Assembly: GCA_037039925.1 (NCBI GenBank)
Contig: JAXRKP010000349.1
Span: forward strand, 113,501-177,500
DNA: 64,000 bases
Direction: 5' to 3'
Source: Doris montereyensis
Taxonomy: Eukaryota > Mollusca > Gastropoda > Nudibranchia > Dorididae
Shown: positions 47,095-59,269 of the stretch, one piece after another
Layout of the letters: every line of letters starts with the position of its first letter
Position numbering within the stretch: the stretch's first letter is position 1
Translations under genes and position numbers: made by a program
The notes under the pieces: generated by a model
Database searches by the model: none
What the model was told of the DNA's origin: nothing
Seen by the model: only the letters and a program-made list of their open reading frames with translations

Positions 47095-48055
47095 AGAGAT
47101 TGGGGTTTCGTTGCATTTTTTTTGGGGGGGGTGGGGGGGGAGATTGGGGTTTCGTTGCATTTTTTTTTGGGGGGGAGATTGAATTTTCGTTGCATTATTT
47201 GGGGGGGAGATTGGGGTTTCGTTGCGTTATTTGGGAGGGGGAAGCTTGGGGTTTCGTTGCATTATTTGGGGGGAGGGAGATTGGGATTTCGTTGCATTAA
47301 TTGGGGGGGCGGTTGGGGTTTCGTTGCATTTTTGGGGGGGGGGATTGGGGTTTTTGTTGCATTATTTTTTTTGGGGGGGCGGGGAGATTGGTTTTCGCTA
47401 CATTATTTGTTTTGGGGGGGGAAGATAGGGGTTTCGTTGCATTATTTTGGGGAGGGGAGATTGGGGTTTTGTTGCATTATTTTTTGGGGGGGGGGGGGAG
47501 AGATTGGGGATTCATTGCATTATTTTTTTTTGGGGGGGGGAGATTGGGGTCTCGTTGTATTATTTGGGGGGGGAGATTGGGGTTTCGTTGCATAATTATT
47601 TTTGGGGGGGAGATTGGGGTTTCGTTGCATTATTTTGAGGGGGGAGATTGGGGTTTCGCTGCATTATTTTGGGGAGGGCGGGGGGGAGATTGGGGTTTCG
47701 TTGCATTATTTTTTTTTGGGGGAGTTTGGGGTTTCGTTGCATTATTGGGGGGAGATTGGAGTTTCGTTGCATTATTTGGGGGGGGAGATTAGGGTTTCGT
47801 TGCATTTTCTGGGAGGGGGAAGATTGGGATTTCGTTGCATTATTTGGGGGGGGAGATCTGGAGTTTCGTTGCATTATTTTTTTGGGGGGATTGGGATTTC
47901 GTTGCATTATTTTGTTTTGTTTTGGGCGGGGGGGGGTTGGGGTTTCGTTGCATTATTGGGGGGGAGATTGGGGGTTTCGATGCATTATTTGGGGGGAGAT
48001 TGGGGTTTGTTGCATTATTTGGGGGGGGAGATTGGGGTTTCGTTGCATTTTTTAA
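47095..48055. repeat. G-rich minisatellite, about 26 units
   Basis: Unit: GATTGGGGTTTCGTTGCATT, ATTT and a run of 5-10 G, giving about 32-45 bp with the G-run and T-run lengths varying. Every unit contributes two G-tracts on the + strand (GGGG and G7-10), so the array could form many G-quadruplexes. Many overlapping Gly-rich frames are artefacts. Confidence 0.95.
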
Positions 48056-48760
48056 ATTAGAAATTTCGGTCGGGTACCCTATTCCTACAATGATTTTCAA
48101 CTCTTTCGATGCGCAGTAAGTTTTAGAGTAGGGTTGGTTTAACTAAGGTGCTGTATAGCTTAAGCCTTGTTTTCTTTGCACGACTTTGTCTTTTCTAATC
48201 CATGCATATATCAATTTGTGGAGAGATATTTTAGACTGCTGTTTTCTGTTTCCAATATCTTCTCTACACCCATGCAGAGATCTCCTACCCCCCCCCCTCC
48301 ACGCTTTTCAGGATTTGTTTTGTTTTGTAAGGGTTGTTTTATTCACATTTACGAATATATTCTACTGCTCAAGCAAATCAGAAAGCACTTCTAAGGACGA
48401 CATATCGAAATGGGAAAACGTAACGTTAACTTCAAACGCTTTGTTATCAATCGTAAATAAAATTTTAAAAAAGATATTGCGACATCACAATCATGATTGA
48501 TAGCCAATTGACAAGTTCTCATGCGGGTTAATTTTATTGACTGTTTACTCTTCCTCGACTTGTCTTTGATTCCGTTCTAGACACAAGTGTAGGCAAACAG
48601 CATTCAAGTCGGTGGTTTTATTTATTCTATCATTATATAAGGGGAATTTGAATGGACTTCACGTCAGACGAATTATCTACCTTTAAGAGCCGTAGAAATT
48701 TAGAGCAATAGATAATAGAGATTGATGGAAAAATCAGCCTCCCGGCCAACTTTTTAATGT
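48056..48760. other. No gene recognised
   Basis: Unique-looking AT-rich sequence with a C-run near 48290; nothing identifiable. Confidence 0.4.
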
Positions 48761-48766
48761 GATTTT

Positions 48767-48821
48767 GAGAGAGAGTGAGTGAGAGGGAGGGAGGAGGGGA
48801 AGGGAGAGAAAGAGAGAGAGA

Positions 48822-48889
<68 letters not shown>

Positions 48890-48897
48890 AGGGAGGT

Positions 48898-48937
<40 letters not shown>

Positions 48938-49000
48938 AGAGGGAGGGAGAGGGAGGGAGGGAGAGAGGAGGAGAGGGAGAGAGAGGGAGGAGAGGGGGAG
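48767..49000. repeat. (GA)n/(GGGA)n polypurine tract
   Basis: About 230 bp of almost pure purine on +, GA-rich in the middle and GGGA-rich at both ends. Confidence 0.96.
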
Positions 49001-49744
49001 CAACGAAGACCACGATTCCAGTATTATAGCTGCTTCCCGCTTCATCTGAAAACCCGACTCTTTGCATTCAAGATCCAGATCAATGCTTTCACTTTCACTA
49101 TCGTGATGAATTCAATTCAGCGGTCTGATGTTGTGACCCATCACTGGGCAATTACAAAGAACAAAGAATTCCAACGGTTTGAATTGATCATGAGCTTTGA
49201 TGATACTTTCCAGTCTCATTAAACGAAAAGAATACTACAAGTAATAAAAAAAAAAAGAAAACAGAGGAATAATGCTCTTCTTTCATTCTATTACAACAGC
49301 TCTCTTGTCTCGCTGTTTGCTCGTTTCTATGGGGCTTATCAGACGATCACTACAGACTTGAACAATGAATTGAGTAGGGAAGGAGGATCAGATGTCACGT
49401 GATAGACATATACCACGTGATCCGGGTCATAGCTTATACGAGTATGAACGTGTATGAATCCGTGTTGTGAATTTAGGGGTGGAGGGGTATATTAAAGACG
49501 TGTGTCTTGGTAATTCATCTAACTCTCTTACATGAAACTTCTTGGGGAAAAAAACCCAAACAAACTGTAAATGATTGTATTCCTTTCCATTAGTGCATGT
49601 AGTTTCTTGAAAAAACAAGTTTTCAGTATGTCCTATTGTTTATTTAGCGCTGAATTATCACAAAAGTGTAATCGTTTCTGGGTACAAGGAGAACACGTCT
49701 TATTTGCTATTGTTTAGATATATATTTACCCCCCACCCCCCCAC
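49001..49744. other. No gene recognised
   Basis: Two CACGTGAT words occur near 49395-49420. No exon or repeat found. Confidence 0.4.
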
Positions 49745-50040
49745 TCCAACGGAACCTTTTTTGTGATTTTCTGTCGGGGTTAACTTCCTTAGCCCTTGGT
49801 CGGCAAAGACCCGCCTATAAGGCAGCAGGTTGTGGGTTTTCTGTCGGGTTTAACTCCTTTAGCCCTTGATCGGCAAAGGCCGTCTATAAGGCAGCAGGCT
49901 GTGATTTGCGGTCCCGGTTAACTTCCTTAGCCTTTGGTCAGCTAAGACCCACCTGCCAGGCAGTAGATTGTGATTTTCTGTCGGGGTTAACTCCATTAAC
50001 CTTAAGTCAACGACAATCCGCTTGCAAGGCAGCAGGAGAC
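49745..50040 (-). repeat. Minisatellite G, second locus (about 69-bp units, 4 copies)
   Basis: On - the units read CTGCTGCCTTATAGGCGGGT, AAGGGCTAAGGAAGTTAACC and CGACAGAAAATC, homologous to the 66-bp units at 17080-17310 with a 3-bp insertion. A frame of [17 protein letters not shown] type is again mostly open. Confidence 0.85.
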
Positions 50041-50416
50041 TCATGAAAGGCGCTGACCATCTAGTCCCCGCACATGTGCAATCACCTGCCCACTGTCCTG
50101 TTAAGGAGTGCGGAACTTGAAGGTGTAATAATAATTCATAATTAATAATAATAATGATGATGATGATGATGATAATAATAATAATAATTCATAATTTATA
50201 TAGCGCCAATATCCATAAATATATTCTCAAATGCACTTTACAATGACAATGTGATATGGGACATTATGGTTCAAGCAGGGAGACAATGATAATACAGTAC
50301 ACACCTAGATAATAAAAGATAATTAATAATACACCAAAAAGACAAAAACACGCATAAGCTATAACAATAAGGCATTGAACTTAGTGTATTGAATGCAAAG
50401 CGAAAAAGTTGTGTTT

Positions 50417-50735
50417 TCAATGATCTTGTGAAAGAGTTGAGTGATTTGGTCGTGTATGAGGTGACAGAGAGTTCCAGATAGCGGGGCCCGAAAATGTAAA
50501 GGCTCGATCGAAAAAATTAGATTTTTGACATTTTGCGATCAAGTCATAAGACATTAAATGGTCTAAGCTGCCGACTTGGACAACGGACTTGAGACACTCA
50601 GGGGCATCATCATGGTAAATGCATTTAAAAACAAGACAAAAAAGCCAATTGAAAATCAGTTCTCTTCTCCACTGGTAACCAATGAAGCGACTGCAGGACA
50701 GGTTTGATGTCATCTTGCTTTTTGTGTGTTCGTCA
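50417..50735 (-). pseudogene. LINE C-terminal region
   Basis: Frame with RELIFNWLFCLVFKCIYHDD, APECLKSVV and FFDRAFTFSGPAIWNSLSP, the conserved HWLP..R..FK....K...-AP.YL...-R.F...P..WN.LP tail of L2/CR1/Jockey LINE ORF2. A HWLPV-like segment precedes it in another frame. Confidence 0.8.
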
Positions 50736-51125
50736 CAGTTCCCGCGGCCTTGTTTTGTGTGTTCGTCACAGTTCCCGCGGCCTTGTTTTGTGTGTTCGTA
50801 ACAGTTCCGCGGCCTGCTTTGTATGTTCGTAACAGTTCCCGCGGCCTTCTTTTGTGTGTTCGTCACAGTTCCCGCGGCCTTGTTTTGTGCGTTCGTCACA
50901 GTTCTCGCGGCCTTGTTTTGCGTGTTCGTAACAGTTCTCGCGGCCTTGTTTTGTATGTTCGTAACAGTTCCCGCGGCCTTGTTTTGTATGTTCGTAACAG
51001 TTCCGCGGCCCCTGTTTTGTATGTTCGTAACAGTTCCTGCGGCCTTGTTCTGTATGTTCGTAACAGTTCCCGCGGCCCTGTTTTGTATGTTCGTAACAGT
51101 TCCTGCGGCCTTGTTTTGTCACAAT
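50735..51125. repeat. 33-bp minisatellite inside LINE ORF (11-codon unit)
   Basis: Unit on +: GTTCGTAACAGTTCCCGCGG, CCTTGTTTTGTAT, 33 bp, about 12 copies. On - it reads NKAAGTVTNIQ, which is the QNKAA...T segment following RELLHRL in this LINE's ORF. Two units have lost a base, shifting frame. Confidence 0.93.
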
Positions 51126-51419
51126 TAAAGTCTATGCAGGAGCTCCCTGGTGGACCATAGAGAAGAGAATTGCACGAAATCCAGACAACCAGTTACTAGT
51201 GAATTTATCAAAATGTTACAGGTTTCAACCTCTAGGACGTCTATAATATGGCTTATACTTTTGAGAATGAAATGTATGTTTTTAGATACTTTCATAATGT
51301 GATGGTTCATATTTAAACAATTCATCAAAGTAAAATCCCAAATTCCTAACAACTGGAGAGTTGTGAATACGAGTGTCGTCAATGACTAGTTCCTTGATGA
51401 TTGTTTCAGTGCCTTTTTC

Positions 51420-51790
51420 TTGAAGACAATAAGTTCAGTCTTATCGTCATTGAACACAATAAGTTCAGTCTTGTCGTCATTGAACACAATAAGTTCAGTC
51501 TTATCGTCATTGAACACAATAAATTCATATCGTCATTGAACACAATAAGTTCAGTCTTATCGTCATTGAACACAATAAGTTCAGTCTTATCGTCATTGAA
51601 CACAATAAGTTCCAGTCTTATCGTCATTGAACACAATAACTTCAGTCTTATCGTCATTGAACACAATAAGTTCAGTCTTATTCATTGAACACAATAACTT
51701 CAGTCTTATCGTCATTGAACACAATAACTTCAGTCTTATCGTCATTGTTGTCTTATCGTCATTGAAAACAATAAATTCAGTCTTGTCGTC
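51420..51790. repeat. 30-bp minisatellite inside LINE ORF (10-codon unit)
   Basis: Unit on +: GTTCAGTCTTATCGTCATTG, AACACAATAA, 30 bp, about 12 copies with some partial units. On - it reads NDDKTELIVF, continuing from the RT frame. Confidence 0.95.
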
Positions 51791-51976
51791 ATTGAACTTA
51801 AGTTTGTTCACAGTCATCCATGATTTGATGTTGAGCACCGATTGTCTCTGGTGTTTCTCACTTTCATTTGACGGCAGCAGTGGAAGGTAGAGCTGAGTAT
51901 CGTCAGCGTAGGGGTGGTGTGGGATTGCATGCGATGTAATGATGTCACTTAGAGGTGCTGTGTAAAGAGTGAACAC
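51593..51976 (-). pseudogene. LINE reverse transcriptase catalytic region
   Basis: The 127-codon frame carries the YADD catalytic motif and the following LNIKSWMTVNKLKFNDDKTE block, where the enzyme's palm ends. It then reads directly into repeated NDDKTELIVF decapeptides. The sequence upstream (51977-52440) contains the fingers region in broken frames. Confidence 0.85.
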
Positions 51977-52585
51977 GTAAGGACCGAGGACTGACCCCTG
52001 GGGAAACCGAATTTCAGTAGTGTAGGGTTTGAAGAGACACCGTTGATGATGACACGCTGCTTTCGGTTTGACAGATAACTTTGAAAACAGTCGAGTGCTG
52101 CGTCTGTAACTTCAAAGAGATGGTTCATTTTCCCAAAAACATCTTGTGATCGACGGTGTCAAATTCTGCACTTAGATCGAGGAGCAACAGCGACCGTTGG
52201 TGTTAGTTTAGATGTGGCCGACAACGTCATTGTGTACACGAAATAGTGATGTTTCAATGCTGTGACAGGATCGGTTAGCAGGCTGGAAATCCGCACAGAG
52301 CGTATTGGTGGTAACATGCTTGTAATGCCGTTTCACTGCAATCTTTTCAATTAATTTAGATATAAAATTAAATTAGAAACCGGCCGATAGTTCTTAAGCA
52401 GTTCGGTGTCAAGGGTTTTCTTCTGTGATCCTGCGCCACTTAGACCTCTCTATTTAAACAAAAATTGATCTATACTCTCAATTTCTACTTGTAAAGTTTT
52501 CTTAATGTTGACAAAGGCCGCTTTGCGGGGTCTTCAAAATGACTCTCTGTGACGTTTTGGAATCGGCTTTCTTGCGGCCTATGGA

Positions 52586-55500
52586 TTGTAGTTAGCCAGA
52601 TTGGTAGTTTGATTTGATTTGATTTGTGTAGTTAGCGAGATTGGTAGTTTGATTTGATTTGATTCGTAGTCAGCGATATTGGTAGTTTGATTTGATTTGA
52701 GTAGTTAGCAGGATTGGTAGTTTGATTTGATTTGAGTAGTTAGCAGGATTGGTAGTTTGATTTGATTTGTGTAGTTAGCGAGATTGGTAGTTTGATTTGA
52801 TTTGTGTAGTTAGCAGGATTGGTAGTTTGATTTGATTTGTGTAGTTAGCAGGATTGGTAGTTTGATTTGATTTGTGTAGTTAGCAGGATTGGTAGTTTGA
52901 TTTGATTTGTGTAGTTAGGGATTGGTAGTTTGATTTGATTTGTGTAGTTAGCGAGATTGGTAGTTTGATTTGATTTGTGTAGTTAGCAGGATTGGTAGTT
53001 TGATTTGATTTGTGTAGTTAGCAGGATTGGTAGTTTGATTTGATTTGTGTAGTTAGCAGGATTGGTAGTTTGATTTGATTTGTGTAGTTAGCGAGATTGG
53101 TAGTTTGATTTGATTTGTGTAGTCAGCGAGATTGGTAGTTTGATTTGGATTTGTGTAGTTAGCGAGATTGGTAGTTTGATTTGATTTGTGTAGTTAGCGA
53201 GATATGTAGTTTGATTTGATTTGTGTAGTTAGCGAGATTGGTAGTTTGATTTGACTCGCGTAGTTAGCGAGATTGACAGTTTGATTTGGTTCGCGTAGTT
53301 AGCGAGATTAGTAGTTTGATTTGATTTGATTTGGTGTAGTTAGCGATTGGTGGTTTGATTTGATTTGATTTGTGTAGTTAGCGAGATTGGTAGTTTGATT
53401 TGATTTTGATTTGTGTAGTTAGCAAAGATTGGTAGTTTGATTTCATTTGATTCGTGTAGTTGCTTGAGATTGTTGGTTTTGATTTGATTCGCGTAGTTAG
53501 CGAGATTGGTAGTTTGATTTGATTTGTGTAGTTAGCGAGATTGGTAGTTTGATTTGGTTGATTTGTGTAGTTAGCGAGATTGACAGTTTGATTTGATTTG
53601 CGTAGTTAGCGAGATTGGTAGTTTGATTGATTTGATTTGTGTAGTTAGCGAGATTGGTAGTTTGATTTGATTTGATTTGTGTAATTAGCGAGATTTGGTT
53701 GTTTGGTTTGATTTGTGTTGTTAGCGAGATTGGTAGTTTGATTTGATTTGGTTTGCGTAGTTAGCGGAATTGGTAGTTTGATTTGATTTGATCTGTGTTG
53801 TTAGCGGTTGGTAGTTTGATTTGAATTGATTTGTGTATTTAGCAAGATTTGGAATTTGATTGATTCGCGTAGTTAGCGAGATTGATAGTTTGATTTGATT
53901 TGATTTTGTGTAGTTAGCAAGATTGACAGTTTGATTTAGTCGCGTAGTTAGATTGGTAGTTTGATTTGATTTGCGTAGTTAACAAGATTGGTAGTTTGAT
54001 TTGATTCACGTAGTTAGCGAGATTGGTGATTTGATTTGATTTGTGTAGGTTAGCAAGATTGACAGTTTGAATTGATTCGCATAGTTATCAAGATTGGTAG
54101 TTTGATTTGATGCACGTAGTTAATTAATTAGTAGTTTGTTTGATTCACGTAGTTAGCCAGATTGACAGTTTGATTTGATTTGTGTAGTGAGCGAGATTGG
54201 TAGTTTGATTTGATTTGTGTCGTTAGCCAGATTGACAGTTTGATTTGATTTGTGTGATAGAAGAGATTGACAGTTTGATTTGATTTGATTGGCGTAGTTA
54301 GCGAGATTGACAGTTTGATTTGATTGGCGTGATTAGCAACATTGGTAGTTGGATTTGGTTAGCAGTTAGCGAGATTGACAGTTTGATTTGATTTGCGTAG
54401 TTAGCAAGATTGGTAGTTTGATTCGATTCGCGTAGTTAGCGAGATTGGTAGTTTGATTTGATTTGATTTGTGTAGTTAGCGAGATTGGTAGTTTGATTTG
54501 ATTTGCGTAGTTAGCGAGATTGACAATTTGATTTGATTTGTGTAGTTAGCGAGATTGGTAGTTTTGATTTCATTGATTTGTATAGTTAGCGAGATTGGTA
54601 GTTTGATTTGATTTGATTTGTGTAGTTAGCGAGATTGATAGTTTGATTTGATTTGATTCGCATAGTTAGCAAGATTGACCTTTTGATTTGATTCGCGTAG
54701 TTAACAACATTGGTAGTTTGATTTGATTCGCGTAGTTAGCGAGATTGACAGTTTGATTTGATTAGCGTAGTTAGCAACATTGGTAGTTGGATTTGATTTG
54801 CGAGTTAGCGAGATTGACCTTTTGATTTGATTCGTGTAGTTAGGGAGATTGACAGTTTGATTTGATTCGCATAGTTAGAAGAGATTGACAATTTGATTTG
54901 ATTCGTGTAGTTAGCAACATTGGTAGTTGGATTTGATTCGCGTAGTTAGCGAGATTGACCTTTTGATTTGATTCGTGTAGTTAGGGAGATTGACAGTTTG
55001 ATTTGATTCGCATAGTTAGCGAGATTGGTAGTTTGATATGATTCGGTTGATTAGAGATTGGTAGTTTAATTTAAGTTTAGCGAGATTGACAGTTTGATTT
55101 GATTCGCGTGAGTTAGCGAGATTGGTAGTTTGATTTGATTCGCGTAGTTAGCGAGATTGGTAGTTTGATTTGATTTGATTTGTGTAGTTAGCGAGATTGG
55201 TAGTTTGATTTGATTTGCGTAGTTAGTGAGATTGACAATTTGATTTGATTTGTGTAGTTAGCGAGATTGGTAGTTTGATTTGATTTGAGCTGTGTTTTCA
55301 GTGAAGATTGGTAGTTTTGATTTGATTTGATTTGTGTAGTTAGCGAGATTGGGAGTTTGATTTGATTTGATTGTAGTTAGTGAGATTGACAATTTGATTT
55401 GATTTGTGTAGTTGATTTGAGATTGGTAGTTTGATTTGATTTGAGCTGTGTTTTCAGTGAGATTGGTAGTTTTGATTTGATTTGATTTGTGTATTAGCAA

Positions 55501-57445
55501 GGATTGGGAGTTTGATTTGATTTGATTCGCGAGTTTGGATTGGTTTGATTTGATTTGAGCTGTGTTGTCAGCGAGATTGGGTTTGATTTGATTTGATTCG
55601 CGTAGTTTGATTGGTGGTTTTTGATTTTTGTTGTAGATTTAGTTTGATTTGATTTGATTTGTGTAGTTAGCGATATTGGAGTTTGATTTGATTTGATTTT
55701 ATTTAGCGAGATTGGTAGTTAGATTTGATTCGCGTAGTTAGCGAGATTGGTAGTTTGATTTGATTTGATTTGTGTAGTTAGCAAGATTGACAGTTTGATT
55801 TGTTTCGTGTAGTTAGCGAGATTGGTAGTTCGATTTGATTTGTGTAGTTAACAAGATCGACAGTTTGATTTGATTTGCGTAGTTAGCGAGATTGACAGTT
55901 TGATTTGATTCGCGTAGTTAGCGAGATTGGCAGTTTGATTTGATTCGCATAGTTAGCGAGATTGGTAGTTTGATTCGATTCACGTAGTTGGTGAGATTGG
56001 TAGTTTGATTTGATTTGGGTAGTTAGCAAGATTGACAGTTTGATTTGATTTGCGTAGTTAGCGAGATTGGTAGTTGGATTTGATTCGCGTAGTTAGCGAG
56101 ATTGGTAGTGTGATTTGATTTGCGTAGTTAGCAAGATTGACAGTTTGATTTGATTTGCGTAGTTAGTGAGATTCGTAGTTTGATTTGATTCGCGTAGTTA
56201 GCGAGATTGGTAGTTTGATTTGATTTGTGTGGTTAGCGAGATTGGTAGTTCGATTTGATTTGATTTGTGTAGTTAGCGAGATTGGTAGTTTGATTTGATT
56301 TGCGTAGATAGCAAGATTGACAGTTTGATTTGATTCGCGTAGTTAGCGAATTGGTAGTTTGATTTGATTTTGCGTAGTTAGCGAGATTGGTAGTTTGATT
56401 TGATTTGATTCGTAGTTAAATTAGATTGACAGTTTGATTTGATTCGCGTAGTTAACTAGATTGACAGTTTGATTTGAATCGTGTAGGTAGCAAAGATTGG
56501 TAGTTTGATTTGATTCATGTGTAGTTAGCGAGATTGACAGTTAGATTTGATTTGCGTAGTTAGCGAGGATTGACAGTTTGATTTGATTCGTGTAGATAGC
56601 AAGATTGGTAGTTTGATTTGATTTGTGTAGTTAGCGAGATTGGTAGTTTGATTATATTTCCGTAGTTAGCGAGATTGATAGTTTAATTTGATTTGTGTAG
56701 TTAGCGGAGATTTGTAGTTTGATTTGATTTGTGTAGTGAGCGAGATTGGTAGTTTGATGTGATTTGATTTCCGTGGTTAGCGAGATTGGTAGTTTGATTT
56801 GATTTGCGTAGTTAGCGAGATTGGTAGTTTGATTTGATTTCCGTAGTTAGCAAGATTTGTAGTTTGATTTGATTTGCATAGTTAGCGAGATTGGTAGTTT
56901 GATTTGATTTGTGTAGTTAGCGAGATTGGTAGTTTGATTATATTTCCGTAGTTAGCGAGATTGATAGTTTAATTTGATTTGTGTAGTTAGCGAGATTGGT
57001 AGTTTGATGTGATTTGATTTCGTTTTTAGCGAGATTGGTAGTTTGATTTGATTTGTGTAGTTAAAGAGATTGATTGTTTGATTTGATTTGCGTAGTTAGC
57101 AAGATTGGTAGTTTGATTTGATTTGCGTAGTTAGCGAGGATTTGGTAGTTTGATTTGATTTGTGTAGTTAGCGAGATTGGTGGTTTGATATATTTTGTGT
57201 AGTAAGGAGATTGGTAGTTTGATTTGCTTTGCGTAGTTAGCGAGATTGGTAGTTTGATTTGATTTCCGTAGTTAGCGAGATTGGTAGTTTGATTTGATTC
57301 GTGTAGTTAGCAAGATTGACAGTTTTATTTGATTCGCGTAGTTATGACATTGACAGTTTTATTTGATTCGCGTAGTTAGCGAGATTGACAGTTTGATTTG
57401 ATTCGCGTAGTTAGCGAGATTGACAGTTTGATTTGATGCGTTTTT
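52586..57445. repeat. ~35-bp GATTT minisatellite, about 4.9 kb
   Basis: Unit: GTAGTTAGCGAGATTGGTAG, TTTGATTTGATTTGT, 33-40 bp depending on the number of GATTT steps. Roughly 135 units. The left end (52586-53100) is fairly homogeneous with GCAGGATTGG variants; the rest is heterogeneous, with GATTGACAG and CGCGTAG variants intermixed. The right end runs into a SINE B tail. Confidence 0.97.
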
Positions 57446-57454
57446 GATTTAACT

Positions 57455-57725
57455 ACATTCCCAACTAATGTGATATCGGGGTTTTGGTTGGATTTAAAAT
57501 TTTGCCCAGACTACCCTATAACCAGCGAAGGATCGTTAACCTGCACAGAGTGTTGTGATCTGCATACAGGACCTCCTTTTATCTTCCGTCTCCGATGGGA
57601 TTAGTGTAGAGCTACCTACCTGAACCCGGGGTATATTTTATTCGAAAAAAACCCTCGAGAACACTTTTCGACCGTATGTGGGGCTTGAACTCACTATCTT
57701 TGGGATGAGAGTGCGAACCCGCCCT
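57455..57725 (-). mobile_element. SINE family B copy adjoining the GATTT array
   Basis: On - it carries GGCTTGAAC-type box B, an ACCGGGTT-like block, CTACAC..ATCCCATCGGAGACGG, TGCAGATCACAACACTCTG and GGTAGTCTGGGCAAAA. Its tail on + reads GTTTTTGATTT and follows directly from the last array unit (GTTTGATTTGATGC). Confidence 0.85.
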
Positions 57726-58230
57726 CCCAGCGATATATGTAGAGCGCGCTTTTTTCATGGCAAGACTATGGGTGCTGACGAGGTGGTTGCGGGTTTGATT
57801 TGCTTTGATGTCCACATCTAAGTTTTCTGTGTATTCATTTGTATCTGTCCCGTCTTCTTGAACCATATGGTCCAATATTTATTATTTCCCGTCCTTATTT
57901 CCACTCGTGGCCAAGAGAAGACAGAGAGTGATAGGATTTTTCTATTGCTTTAATGGATTTTATTCAGTTTTTAGTCCTAGAGTTAGTAAGAGTGATTGAA
58001 GAGGTTAGCGTTACAAGATGTGTTGGTCCATAATAGTGGTTTGAAAATAAGCTATTTAAAGAAAGAAGAAACTCTGTCTAACGTTCTTCCATTAAACCAA
58101 CCCTTATGTTGATACTGTTTGTATCAGCCAATCAAGCCAAACGTTTGAGTTCAAGTCTTTCAAAACTACAGTGGCTTGAAGTCTACTTTTTTTAGCCTTC
58201 TTCTCAAAACAAACCAAATGTGACTTACAC
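57726..58230. other. No gene recognised
   Basis: Includes a diverged tRNA-like head near 57745-57800. The 87-codon - frame (57875-57612) spans the SINE and is not a gene. Confidence 0.4.
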
Positions 58231-58722
58231 TCTGTATTGTAATGGTAACCCTTTGGATATGCTTGATAAACACAAAGGTCAATCACGTGCTATTGACTGT
58301 GATGGTAATCCCTTTGGATATGATTGATAAACACAAAGGTCAATCACGTGCTATTGACTGTGATGGTAATCCCTTTGGATATGATTGATAAACACAAAGG
58401 TCAACCATGTGTTATTGACTGTGATGGTAACCCCTTTGGATATGATTGATAAACACAAAGGTCAATCATGTGTTATTGACTGTGATCTTCATTGAAACAC
58501 AAAGGTCAATCACATGTTATTAACTGTGATGTTCATTGAAACACAAAGGTCAATCATGTGTTATTGACTGTGATGTTCATTGAAACACGAAGGTCAATCA
58601 TGTGTTATTGACTGTGATGTTCATTGAAACACAAAAGGTCAATCATGTGTTATTGACTGTGATCTTCATTGAAACACAAAGGTCAATCATGTGTTATTGA
58701 CTGTGATCTTCATTGAAACACA
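58230..58722. repeat. Composite minisatellite: 61-bp units then 44-bp units
   Basis: About four 61-bp units (GGTAACCCCTTTGGATATGA, TTGATAAACACAAAGGTCAA, then TC..GTG.TATTGACTGTGAT) are followed by about six 44-bp units in which GGTAAYCCC...GATTGATAA is replaced by CTTCATTGAA. Both share AACACAAAGGTCAATCA and TTATTGACTGTGAT. Confidence 0.94.
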
Positions 58723-58852
58723 CGGTTGAAAAGGCTCTCTGGCAAGCTTTTGCAAGTTGTAGATCTACACAAAATCTTGATTACGTCCTTTTAGATGAGG
58801 GTTACTTGGGCCATGTAGCACCACTCACCCTCTCCCTAAAAACAGTAAAAAT

Positions 58853-59135
58853 AAAGTTCCTTCAAGGCCATTTACGTACATAAGGCCGGAGTTTATCTTG
58901 GTTTCTGTAGCCTGCAAAAAAACCCCACGAAACAGGTGATAATAATCATCTCCTGGACAGGACGCTAATCCGAGGCAGATGTTTACTCCCAATCTAGTTC
59001 TTGTACCCATTTAGATATGAGCGGAGTTAGGAAAATGCGTGTTGTGTCTTTCTCAAGGAGCACAGCGGCGGACCTAAGTTTGCTAGGACGCGAATCGGGA
59101 CCTTATGATCCCAAGCCCCCACCAATGCCACAGCC
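58853..59135 (-). mobile_element. SINE family A copy
   Basis: On - it reads GGGGCTTGGGATCATAAGGTC, CGATTCGCGTCC, GAGAAAGACACAACACGC, AAATGGGTACAAGAAC, TTGGGAGTAAACATCTGCC, GTCCTGTCCAGGAGATGA, CAAGATAAACTCC and a GAAGGAACTTTA tail. Confidence 0.85.
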
Positions 59136-59269
59136 CAAATAGACCAATTTATTTGAACCATGTAAGACTGAAAACATTTACATGTAGATCCTTCACAATC
59201 TCTAACGCTAACCACCAACCCCTTAACTTAACAAAAGAAGAAAAAAGCTTGAAAATTTGATATTGCACG

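Larger units (their letters stand above)
50137..52440 (-). mobile_element. L2/CR1-like LINE fragment with two internal minisatellites
   Basis: Read on -, it begins near 52440 with KNYRPVSNL. It continues through a PQGSVLGP-like block, FTLYTAPLSDIITSH, YADDTQLYL (YADD at 51910-51899) and NDDKTEFIVF, passes a 30-bp array, then a LVTGCLDF/RELLHRL block, a 33-bp array and the C-terminal FDRAFTFSGPAIWNSLSP segment. It ends in a GCGCTATATAAATTATGAAT block with (ATT)n/(ATC)n, the typical 3' end of L2-type LINEs. Stops and frameshifts mark it as inactive. Both arrays are made of its own codons. Confidence 0.85.
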
